Assembly: GCA_905201565.1 (NCBI GenBank) | Contig: CAJKOS010000099.1 | Coordinates: 1-6,904 of the forward strand | Direction of reading: 5' to 3' | Source of the DNA: an uncultured Erysipelotrichaceae bacterium | GTDB lineage: Bacteria; Bacillota_I; Bacilli_A; Erysipelotrichales; Erysipelotrichaceae | Length of the DNA stretch: 6,904 bases | In this document: piece by piece, positions 1-5,805 of the stretch | Layout: the number at the start of each line of letters is the position of its first letter | Numbering within the stretch: position 1 is the first letter of the stretch | Position numbers and translations under genes: made by a program | The notes under the pieces: generated by a model | What the model was told of the DNA's origin: nothing | Databases searched by the model: none | Seen by the model: the letters and a program-made list of their open reading frames with translations, nothing else

Positions 1-27
1 GTGGGAGTATTCTGCTGGGGTTTTAGA

Positions 28-51
28 TAAAAACCGGATTTTTTTCCGGTT
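28..51 (-). terminator. Intrinsic terminator of the exonuclease operon
   Basis: Read on the minus strand, directly after the exonuclease stop codon, the arms AACCGGA and TCCGGTT form a 7-bp stem around a six-A loop. Five T residues follow (33 down to 29, the first two being part of the stem), then an A. The stem is short but GC-rich in its core and lies within one base of the stop codon, as expected of a Rho-independent terminator. On the plus strand there is no T-run after the hairpin, so it is mainly a minus-strand terminator. Confidence 0.75.
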
Positions 52-612
52 CTACAATGTCCTCACCCTAACCCCAAAACGGGTGAGCAATTGTTCAATA
101 TCCTGGATTCCCGTCATCTCCATCGCCCTTTGCACGATCATCAATGCCCCTGTCGCATCTGAACAGGCATTGTGATGGTTGAGTGGTATGTGCAATCTGT
201 CGCACATATCATTGAGGCGATGATGTGCCATATCCGGAAACATGCGTCTCGATAAGGCAAGTGTATCAAAATAGCTGATCTCTGGTACCTGCATACCAAG
301 ATTCCTGCATGTCTTTGATAGACACGTCATATCAAAGCGGGCATTATGGGCGGTAAACAATGCCCCTTCTGTCAGCTTCTCTATATCCTTATATACTTCA
401 TCGAAAGAAGGCGCATCAATCACATCTTCCTTTTGTATGCCATGAATACTAATATTGATGGCATCAAAGAAGAAGACATTCTCCTCTGGTCGTATCAATG
501 AATAATACGGTTTCAGCATCCTTCCCTCTTCCATGATCGCAACTCCGATTGCACATACCGAGGATGGATAGCGGTTTGCTGTTTCAAAATCAATTGCAGC
601 AATCTTCATCAT
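52..612 (-). CDS. DEDDh-family 3'-5' exonuclease (DnaQ/epsilon-like)
   Basis: A stand-alone exonuclease domain of the DnaQ/RNase T superfamily, predicted to remove nucleotides from 3' ends using two metal ions in the cytoplasm. Of the 186 residues, ExoI is IDFETAN with D8 and E10, ExoII is HNARFD with D94, a DT pair follows at 116-117, and ExoIII is HNACSD with H147 and D152. All DEDDh catalytic residues are therefore present. Its length is typical of the free exonucleases common in Bacillota, and no polymerase, BRCT or helicase domain is attached. The start ATG overlaps the stop of the upstream ArsR gene in an ATGA arrangement, which suggests translational coupling. A second ATG follows immediately and lies better spaced (3 nt rather than 0) from the AGGGA ahead of it, so either may be used. 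It is the last gene of a three-gene minus-strand operon. The substrate (DNA repair or RNA trimming) cannot be told from sequence. Confidence 0.93.
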   Translation of the reverse strand: MMKIAAIDFETANRYPSSVCAIGVAIMEEGRMLKPYYSLIRPEENVFFFDAINISIHGIQKEDVIDAPSFDEVYKDIEKLTEGALFTAHNARFDMTCLSKTCRNLGMQVPEISYFDTLALSRRMFPDMAHHRLNDMCDRLHIPLNHHNACSDATGALMIVQRAMEMTGIQDIEQLLTRFGVRVRTL

Positions 613-950
613 TCCCTGATATGGTCCAGTGCCATCTTGTAAATCTGTTTGATATGTTCATCTGCCATGGAATAGTAGACCATCTTGCCTACCTTGCGGC
701 TGACGACAAGCTTTGTCTTCTTCAAAGAAGAAAGCTGGTGGGAAATAGCACTATGGCTCATTTCCAACACTGCCGCAAGATCTGATACACAAAGTTCTTT
801 GACAAACAGGGCATTCATGATCTTGAGTCTTGTGGAGTCTCCAAACATTTCAAAAATCATGCTCATGTCATCATATTCCTTCTCACTGAGCATTTCCTCG
901 CGGCACATCTTTACCGCTTCTTCATCTGTTATCTTAGTCTGTTGAGCCAT
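609..950 (-). CDS. ArsR/SmtB-family metal-sensing transcriptional regulator
   Basis: A winged-helix repressor of the ArsR/SmtB family. Seen with the 113-residue start: the FGDSTRLKIMNAL segment, the recognition helix SHSAISHQLSSLKK, and the wing GKMVYYSM. Ligand positions match the SmtB alpha-5 zinc site: D97, H99, H110 and E113 (the final residue) reproduce the D-x-H-x10-H-x2-E spacing. The alpha-3 motif ELCVSDLA keeps the SmtB Cys and Asp (C54, D57), and one more Cys, C16, lies near the N-terminus, so a second site is conceivable. Zinc is the most likely effector (inference from SmtB and CzrA); metal binding releases such repressors from DNA. I chose the ATG at 950 because a purine-rich GAAGAGAAGAA tract precedes it. 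An in-frame ATG at 980 adds ten residues but lacks a ribosome binding site and overlaps the upstream gene more. It lies mid-operon, overlapping both neighbours. Confidence 0.9.
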   Translation of the reverse strand: MAQQTKITDEEAVKMCREEMLSEKEYDDMSMIFEMFGDSTRLKIMNALFVKELCVSDLAAVLEMSHSAISHQLSSLKKTKLVVSRKVGKMVYYSMADEHIKQIYKMALDHIRE

Positions 951-1392
951 TTCTTCTCTTCTTTTCCTTATCTTTTGCATACAGGTTCATCATCTTGCGA
1001 ATCGGTCTTTTGGAATACATCTCCACACTTTCAACACTTCCATCCGTCAATTCCAGCTTCAGCACATCCACCGCATTGTGATATTCATACACCCAGGAAA
1101 CAACCTCATCCCAATAGATGAGTGTACATTCATCTTTGCTCTTGCGGTTATACATCACAAGGTAGTCACTTGTAAACTGCACGAGCACCTTGTCCGGCAT
1201 ACCAAATATCGCAAACAGCGTCAGGATGACAAGCGGTATGAACAAAGATACCATATATGGTTTGAGAATCATGATGAAAATATCCGCTACCAGCACAATG
1301 ATCAAAAACCACCAGGGCTTGACATGCACTTCATAGGCAGTGCGGGAAATATCTTCGGGAAGATTACGAGTTTTGATGACCTGCGATTTCAC
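934..1392 (-). CDS. Two-helix membrane protein with a predicted cytoplasmic PH-like domain
   Basis: I do not recognise a named gene. The 152-residue product starts with a short hydrophilic N-terminus and has two closely spaced hydrophobic segments, about 27-43 (beginning with a WW pair) and 46-64, separated by a KP turn. A C-terminal domain of about 75 residues follows, with alternating hydrophobic strands (VLVQFTSDYLVMYN, CTLIYWDEVVSWVYEY, DVLKLELTDGS) and a final basic helix rich in K and R. Two helices followed by such a beta-rich domain resemble bacterial PH-like membrane proteins, an inference from the pattern only. The basic end suggests the domain faces the cytoplasm. The start codon is GTG, six bases after a TATAAT box, with no ribosome binding site, so translation may be leaderless. 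It is the first gene of the operon with the metal sensor and exonuclease, and its last 17 bases overlap the ArsR gene. Confidence 0.8.
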   Translation of the reverse strand: MKSQVIKTRNLPEDISRTAYEVHVKPWWFLIIVLVADIFIMILKPYMVSLFIPLVILTLFAIFGMPDKVLVQFTSDYLVMYNRKSKDECTLIYWDEVVSWVYEYHNAVDVLKLELTDGSVESVEMYSKRPIRKMMNLYAKDKEKKRRNGSTD

Positions 1393-1398
1393 TGTTCT

Positions 1399-1429
1399 AT
1401 TATAACATGTTTGTTTCTTACCTGTTCAA
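1399..1429 (-). promoter_or_regulatory. Promoter of the membrane protein-arsR-exonuclease operon
   Basis: On the minus strand a perfect TATAAT (1404-1399) is preceded by TGT, giving an extended -10 element. A -35 box is weak: TTGAAC (1429-1424) lies 19 bp away, or TGAACA (1428-1423) 18 bp away. Only six bases separate the -10 box from the GTG start codon, so the transcript should begin at or next to that codon. Confidence 0.7.
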
Positions 1430-1448
1430 TTGTGAAACAACTGGTTTC
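1411..1448. promoter_or_regulatory. Candidate operator: alternating GTTTC/GAAAC repeats between divergent promoters
   Basis: TTGTTTC (1411-1417) and GAAACAA (1434-1440) form a perfect 7-bp inverted repeat with a 16-bp gap. The second arm also pairs with GTTTC (1444-1448) as a 5-bp dyad with a 5-bp gap. The set covers the -35 regions of both divergent promoters, where a regulator could act on both. A single TGAACA half-site like those in SmtB/CzrA operators lies inside on the minus strand (1428-1423), but no partner in the usual close inverted spacing is visible. The repeats may be chance in AT-rich DNA. Confidence 0.3.
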
Positions 1449-1457
1449 TGCTATACT
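1430..1457 (+). promoter_or_regulatory. Promoter of tgt-queA
   Basis: TTGTGA (1430-1435) and TATACT (1452-1457) are separated by 16 bp, and TGC directly before the -10 box makes it an extended -10 promoter. Transcription should start near 1464, giving a leader of under 20 bases, too short for a preQ1 riboswitch. The tgt ribosome binding site GAGGA (1470-1474) lies 6 bases before the ATG. Confidence 0.65.
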
Positions 1458-1480
1458 ATTACGGGAAATGAGGAATTTGA

Positions 1481-2614
<1,134 letters not shown>

Positions 2615-2615
2615 T

Positions 2616-3662
2616 ATGGATATAAACAATCTCAAGACTAGTGATTTTGACTATGACCTGCCAAAGGAACTCATTGCCCAGACACCATTAACTGACCGCA
2701 AGACTTCCCGGATGATGGTCGTTCACATTGACCAGCAGACATTTGAACACAAACACTTCTATGACATTCTCGACTACTTCCATGAAGGTGATGTGCTTGT
2801 TCGCAACAACACCCGTGTCATCCCTGCCCGCCTGTTTGGTACAAAGGAAGTCACAGGTGCCCATGTAGAACTGCTGCTACTGAGACAGATGGAAAATGAT
2901 GTGTGGGAATGCCTTGTCGGCAATGCCAAAGTTGTCAAAGTCGGCACAGTTGTCAGCTTCCATGATGGAAGGCTCAGAGCAGAATGTCTTTCCATTGGAG
3001 AAAAGGGACTGAGAACATTCAAGATGATCTATGATGGCATCTTCAATGAAATACTCGATGAACTCGGTGAAGTCCCCCTTCCACCTTATATTCATGAACA
3101 ACTTTCTGACAAAGAACGTTACCAGACAGTCTATTCCAAGGTAGAAGGCAGTGCAGCTGCTCCAACAGCAGGTCTTCACTTCACACCGGAAATCTTTGCG
3201 GCATTAGAAGAAAAAGGTGTGACAATTGTGGATGTCACATTACATGTAGGTCTTGGCACATTTCGTCCAATGGACACCGAAAATGTCAAAGACCATGACA
3301 TGCACAGCGAACTCTGCCACATGTCCAAAGAAGCAGCCGCTATCCTGAACAAGGCAAAAGCAGAAGGCAGAAGAATCATCGCCATCGGTACAACCAGTGT
3401 AAGAACACTTGAATCTGTCTATAACAAATTCAACAGATTTGAAGAATGCACTTTGGACACAAAGCTGTTCATCTACCCTGGCTACACCTACCATGCTGTA
3501 GATGCGATGCTCACAAACTTCCATCTGCCAAAGAGCACATTGTTAATGATGATCTGTGCCTTTGCCGGTTATGACCTTGTCTTAAAAGCATATAAGGAAG
3601 CAGTTAACGAGAAGTATCGTTTCTTCTCCTTTGGTGACTGCATGTTTCTGACACATGAATGA
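2616..3662 (+). CDS. queA: S-adenosylmethionine:tRNA ribosyltransferase-isomerase QueA
   Basis: QueA transfers and isomerises the ribosyl part of S-adenosylmethionine onto preQ1 at tRNA position 34, making epoxyqueuosine in the cytoplasm. The 348-residue product has the family landmarks in order: SDFDYDLPKELIAQTP (9-24), NNTRVIPARLFG (64-75), EGSAAAPTAGLHFT (177-190), LHVGLGTFRP (209-218), GTTSVRTLES (258-267), FIYPGY (285-290), DAMLTNFHLPKSTLL (296-310) and YRFFSFGDCMFL (334-345). I chose the ATG at 2616 because AGAGGG (2603-2608) stands 7 bases upstream; an ATG seven codons earlier would lie inside tgt without a good site. Only one base separates it from the tgt stop codon, so the two genes are certainly one transcript. 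The substrate comes from Tgt and the product goes to QueH, encoded about 440 bases downstream. Confidence 0.98.
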   Translation: MDINNLKTSDFDYDLPKELIAQTPLTDRKTSRMMVVHIDQQTFEHKHFYDILDYFHEGDVLVRNNTRVIPARLFGTKEVTGAHVELLLLRQMENDVWECLVGNAKVVKVGTVVSFHDGRLRAECLSIGEKGLRTFKMIYDGIFNEILDELGEVPLPPYIHEQLSDKERYQTVYSKVEGSAAAPTAGLHFTPEIFAALEEKGVTIVDVTLHVGLGTFRPMDTENVKDHDMHSELCHMSKEAAAILNKAKAEGRRIIAIGTTSVRTLESVYNKFNRFEECTLDTKLFIYPGYTYHAVDAMLTNFHLPKSTLLMMICAFAGYDLVLKAYKEAVNEKYRFFSFGDCMFLTHE

Positions 3663-3691
3663 CCTTCTTCTATCGCTTTTCTTCAATATGG

Positions 3692-3697
3692 TAAAAT
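3692..3697 (+). promoter_or_regulatory. Likely -10 box ahead of the MNT gene
   Basis: TAAAAT preceded by TGG gives an extended -10 element in the 54-bp gap after queA. No convincing -35 box lies 16-18 bp upstream. The MNT ribosome binding site AGAGGA (3704-3709) follows 7 bases before the ATG. No terminator is visible between queA and this site, so read-through from the tgt promoter is also expected. Confidence 0.45.
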
Positions 3698-3716
3698 ACT
3701 AGAAGAGGACTCTGGT

Positions 3717-4010
3717 ATGAAAAATAACGTATTCACGATATCTGACATCAAATCATTAATAAAACCAATTGCAGAAAAATACAATATACACGAGATTTAT
3801 TTAATTGGTTCGTTTGCACGAAACGAAGCAGATCAAAACAGTGATCTGGACTTTCTGGTATTTGGAGGATTGAACTTCAAGCTCACGATGATATTTTCGC
3901 TTGCTGAGGAATTGCGAACGATTCTGAAGAAAGATGTAGATGTGTACGAAATCAATGAGATTAATCCAGATAATAAAACAATCATGAAAGAAAGGCTTCG
4001 TGTTGCATGA
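3717..4010 (+). CDS. MNT-type nucleotidyltransferase (MntA-like antitoxin domain), orphan
   Basis: A 97-residue minimal nucleotidyltransferase. The core motif is GSFARNEADQNSDLDFLV (31-48), with G31-S32, the metal-binding pair D43 and D45, and a probable third acid D75 in KDVDVYE. Proteins of this size and motif are normally the MntA half of MNT-HEPN (MntA-HepT) toxin-antitoxin modules, where they block the HEPN RNase by adding AMP to it. Here no HEPN gene follows: an ATGA overlap leads into an 18-codon frame that stops (4007-4063). The gene has a good AGAGGA site 7 bases upstream and a possible promoter of its own. By hand count its GC content is about 34%, against roughly 42-55% in sampled queA lines, which suggests horizontal arrival. 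It lies between queA and queH, with no evident link to queuosine. The catalytic residues are intact, so it may still be active, possibly on a partner encoded elsewhere. Confidence 0.85.
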   Translation: MKNNVFTISDIKSLIKPIAEKYNIHEIYLIGSFARNEADQNSDLDFLVFGGLNFKLTMIFSLAEELRTILKKDVDVYEINEINPDNKTIMKERLRVA

Positions 4011-4063
4011 AATATTCTGATGAATTGCCTATCTTGATCGGACAGTCAAAAAAGCTGAAATAG
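4007..4063 (+). pseudogene. Probable remnant of a HEPN (HepT-like) toxin gene
   Basis: An 18-codon frame starts in ATGA overlap with the MNT stop, exactly where a HepT partner would start, and encodes MKYSDELPILIGQSKKLK before TAG. The opening M-K-Y-S-D-E and the later S-K-K-L resemble my recollection of how many HepT proteins begin, but the helices and the RNase R-x4-6-H motif are missing. The gap before queH is too small to hold them in any frame. I infer a deletion that removed most of the toxin gene; a chance short frame is the alternative. Confidence 0.4.
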
Positions 4064-4100
4064 CACTGATTTCGCTTGTTCATAACGAAAGGACTCATTT

Positions 4101-4778
4101 ATGAATGAACAGGAAAAAGAAGAATACCTTGCCTATCTTTCTTCCCGGAAAAGCTCCAATAAGGTCAACTACTACCGTCAATCCTTAAAGGAACTGGAAG
4201 AAATAAAACAAGGTGGCACAAAACCAAAACTATTGTTACATGCTTGTTGTGGTCCCTGTGCAGGATGGCCACTAGAATTTCTCCATGACACCTTCTCTAT
4301 TACTATCTATTACAACAACTCCAATATATGGCCAGAAAAGGAATATGCACGAAGAAGAGATGAACTGTTAAGGCTTGTCAAAGATGCCGGATATGATGAT
4401 ATTAATGTCATCGTTCCTCCCTATGACAACATCACATATACAAATACGATTCTCTCTCATCGCAAAGATGATCCAGAAGGATGGAAGAGCTGCTTTGGCT
4501 GTTACAGAGCACGCATGAAAGAAGCCTTCCAGTATGCAAGTGACAATCACTTTGACTACTTCACCACCGTGATGACCATCTCAAGGCAGAAAGATTCCCA
4601 GGTACTCAACAAAATAGGATTAGAATTACAACAGGAATTTCCATCTGTCCAGTACTTTGTCTCTGACTTCAAAAAAGGTGGAGGACAGGTCAGACGTGAT
4701 GAGATAGTAGAGGAATACAACCTGTACCACCAGGACTATTGTGGCTGTGTGTATTCCTATACAGAAAGACATAAATGA
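4101..4778 (+). CDS. queH: Epoxyqueuosine reductase QueH
   Basis: QueH reduces epoxyqueuosine-34 in tRNA to queuosine, the final step; it replaces the cobalamin-dependent QueG in many bacteria and uses an iron-sulfur cluster. The 225-residue product carries the family (former DUF208) motifs: LLLHACCGPC (44-53; C49, C50, C53), DPEGWKSCFGCYRARM (124-139; C131, C134), TTVMTISRQKD (155-165), and QDYCGC (211-216; C214, C216). A basic N-terminal extension of about 40 residues precedes the first motif, a length seen in Firmicute members. AAAGGA (4088-4093) lies 7 bases before the ATG. The gene probably belonged to the tgt-queA operon before the MNT gene became interposed. I see no strong promoter directly ahead, so it most likely depends on read-through. 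A strong hairpin terminator follows the stop codon immediately. Confidence 0.96.
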   Translation: MNEQEKEEYLAYLSSRKSSNKVNYYRQSLKELEEIKQGGTKPKLLLHACCGPCAGWPLEFLHDTFSITIYYNNSNIWPEKEYARRRDELLRLVKDAGYDDINVIVPPYDNITYTNTILSHRKDDPEGWKSCFGCYRARMKEAFQYASDNHFDYFTTVMTISRQKDSQVLNKIGLELQQEFPSVQYFVSDFKKGGGQVRRDEIVEEYNLYHQDYCGCVYSYTERHK

Positions 4779-4801
4779 AAATGCCCTTGCGGGCATTTTT
4801 T
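4778..4801 (+). terminator. Intrinsic terminator of the queuosine cluster, probably bidirectional
   Basis: AAAATGCCC (4778-4786) pairs perfectly with GGGCATTTT (4791-4799) around a TTGC loop, and six T residues occupy 4796-4801. It begins at the last base of the queH stop codon. Read on the minus strand the same stem is followed by TTTTC, so it probably also ends the tetR operon, whose last gene stops at 4805. Confidence 0.9.
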
Positions 4802-4804
4802 GTA

Positions 4805-5137
4805 TTATTCTTCGCTGTTATCTGCAGAATCCTCTGTTGTGTTCATGGCATCAAGCTTTTCCCTGAGCAGTTCTACAAGCTTCTTCTTGGAACGGATGAG
4901 GTCTAATACATCATTGACATCGGACATCTCAGCATTGTTTGTCTTTGCTTCATAGTAAGCTTCACCAAGTCTTGTATATGCCTTTGTGATGTCTCTTTCA
5001 TTCTGGCCAATCTCTGCTTTCAGCTTGAGCTTTGCTGCCTGCTCATCTGCTACATCTTTGGCAATCTTTACACCATCAGTCACAACCTTAGCAATCTTGT
5101 CTGTGAATTCATTCAGCTGTTTTTCAAAATCTGTCAT
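4805..5137 (-). CDS. Small helical (coiled-coil-like) cytoplasmic protein of unknown function
   Basis: I do not recognise a named gene. The 110-residue product is almost entirely predicted helix, highly charged, without cysteine, signal peptide or membrane segment. Residues 1-45 form an amphipathic, Lys/Ala-rich helix; a middle part around AYTRLGEAYYEAKTN (53-67) resembles the Y-x-x-L/I-G-x-x-Y-Y core seen in small Firmicute proteins that sometimes carry a zinc ribbon, but no ribbon is present here. A second helical stretch (75-97) precedes an acidic tail. It starts four bases after the tetR stop codon, with GAGAGGA about 8 bases ahead of the ATG, so it is co-transcribed with tetR and is presumably the regulator's main visible target. 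A structural or stress-related role is possible but cannot be shown. Confidence 0.8.
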   Translation of the reverse strand: MTDFEKQLNEFTDKIAKVVTDGVKIAKDVADEQAAKLKLKAEIGQNERDITKAYTRLGEAYYEAKTNNAEMSDVNDVLDLIRSKKKLVELLREKLDAMNTTEDSADNSEE

Positions 5138-5141
5138 ATTC

Positions 5142-5708
5142 TTATTCCTCTCCTATCTTCTTAATTAGATTTCTCACAATCGTTTTAATCTCTTCCGTAT
5201 CCGTATTACCCCTTGCAACAAGGTAGGATATACCACCGACTATCAGTTCTGCGTAGTATTCCGGATTATCTACGGAAATCATACCATTACTGTTGCCTTC
5301 TTCAAGAAGGTTCTGCAATGTTCTTGAAGAAGCGATGCGTGCTTCCTCAATGGAAAGCATTGTCAGCTGTGAAAGGTCCACACCTTCGCTGTCACCTTTG
5401 AGACGCTTGTTCAATTCTGTAAAGGAGAGCACACAGTTCTCCGTAAACTGATTGATGCGCATAGACCAGTCCGGCGTACTCATGCTTTTGCGCATGGATT
5501 CATTGAACGCTTCTGCATATTTTGCAGATATGGCATCGATAACATCATCCTTGGATTTGAAATAGTAGTAGAACAAACCCTTGGCAACATTGAGTTCTTT
5601 TACAATGTTATTGACAGTTGTGTCCACAATTCCATTTTCCCGGAACAGTTTCTCTGCCGCATCGACAAATTCCTGTCTGCGTTCATCGCTGTCCTTTGTT
5701 TCTCTCAT
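5142..5708 (-). CDS. TetR-family transcriptional regulator
   Basis: A one-domain-plus-sensor repressor of 188 residues. The N-terminal part has the classic TetR helix-turn-helix: RRQEFVDAAEKLFRENG (10-26), then TTVNNIVKELNVAKGLFYYYFKSKDDVI spanning 30-57 with the YYYF end of the recognition helix. The C-terminal ligand-binding region is all helical and does not identify the inducer. I chose the ATG at 5708 because a perfect AGGAGG lies 5 bases upstream; an in-frame GTG at 5747 would add 13 unrelated residues and lies inside the operator. The gene leads a two-gene operon with the small helical protein and is divergent from rlmA. A 19-bp perfect palindrome overlapping its own -35 box makes negative autoregulation very likely. 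No transporter gene, the usual companion of drug-sensing members, is nearby. Confidence 0.93.
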   Translation of the reverse strand: MRETKDSDERRQEFVDAAEKLFRENGIVDTTVNNIVKELNVAKGLFYYYFKSKDDVIDAISAKYAEAFNESMRKSMSTPDWSMRINQFTENCVLSFTELNKRLKGDSEGVDLSQLTMLSIEEARIASSRTLQNLLEEGNSNGMISVDNPEYYAELIVGGISYLVARGNTDTEEIKTIVRNLIKKIGEE

Positions 5709-5725
5709 ATCGTCCTCCTGACTAC

Positions 5726-5754
5726 AGAATAGCAGTTGACTGACCACCAGTCAA
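5726..5754 (-). promoter_or_regulatory. Promoter of the tetR operon
   Basis: On the minus strand TTGACT (5754-5749) and TATTCT (5731-5726) are 17 bp apart, with TGC before the -10 box. The -35 box coincides with one arm of the operator palindrome. A start near 5719 would leave only about 11 bases before the ATG, placing the AGGAGG site (5719-5714) at the very 5' end, so the exact start site is uncertain. Confidence 0.6.
5736..5754. promoter_or_regulatory. Palindromic operator, probably for the adjacent TetR regulator
   Basis: TTGACTG (5736-5742) and CAGTCAA (5748-5754) are perfect inverted arms around ACCAC. A 19-bp dyad containing TGACTG half-sites is typical of TetR-family operators. It covers the -35 box and much of the spacer of the tetR promoter, so bound protein would block polymerase. 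It ends 15 bp upstream of the rlmA -35 box, so effects on rlmA are possible but less certain. Confidence 0.75.
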
Positions 5755-5769
5755 TAGTTTTGCAGCAAT

Positions 5770-5798
5770 TTGTCAATCTTCCTGACATTCGCTATAAT
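5770..5798 (+). promoter_or_regulatory. Near-consensus promoter of rlmA, leaderless
   Basis: TTGTCA (5770-5775) and a perfect TATAAT (5793-5798) are separated by the optimal 17 bp. Seven bases later comes the ATG of rlmA, so the predicted transcript starts at the start codon itself. No ribosome binding site lies in the bases between. Confidence 0.8.
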
Positions 5799-5805
5799 AC
5801 AATCC

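Noticed and set aside
1..30. Possible 3' end of a plus-strand gene: the first frame runs open from the edge to TAA at 28-30.
   Set aside because: Only nine codons are visible, too few to tell coding sequence from chance. The hairpin after it lacks a plus-strand T-run.
549..945. Plus-strand frames of 78 and 86 codons opposite the exonuclease and ArsR genes.
   Set aside because: They are antisense shadows of well-supported genes, with no ribosome binding site or recognisable protein features.
1458..1480. preQ1 riboswitch upstream of tgt.
   Set aside because: The predicted leader is under 20 bases, too short for any preQ1 aptamer, and no pseudoknot-forming sequence is present.
2877..3179. A 100-codon minus-strand frame inside queA.
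   Set aside because: It is a shadow of queA: every queA family motif is intact on the plus strand and the frame has no features of its own.
4034..4062. A separate promoter for queH (TTGATC at 4034-4039 with a -10 candidate GAAATA).
   Set aside because: The -10 box is a poor match and a start there is not needed, since read-through from upstream is open.
4057..4073. Dyad GAAAT-N7-ATTTC before queH.
   Set aside because: It is five AT-rich base pairs with no T-run, too weak for a terminator and probably chance.
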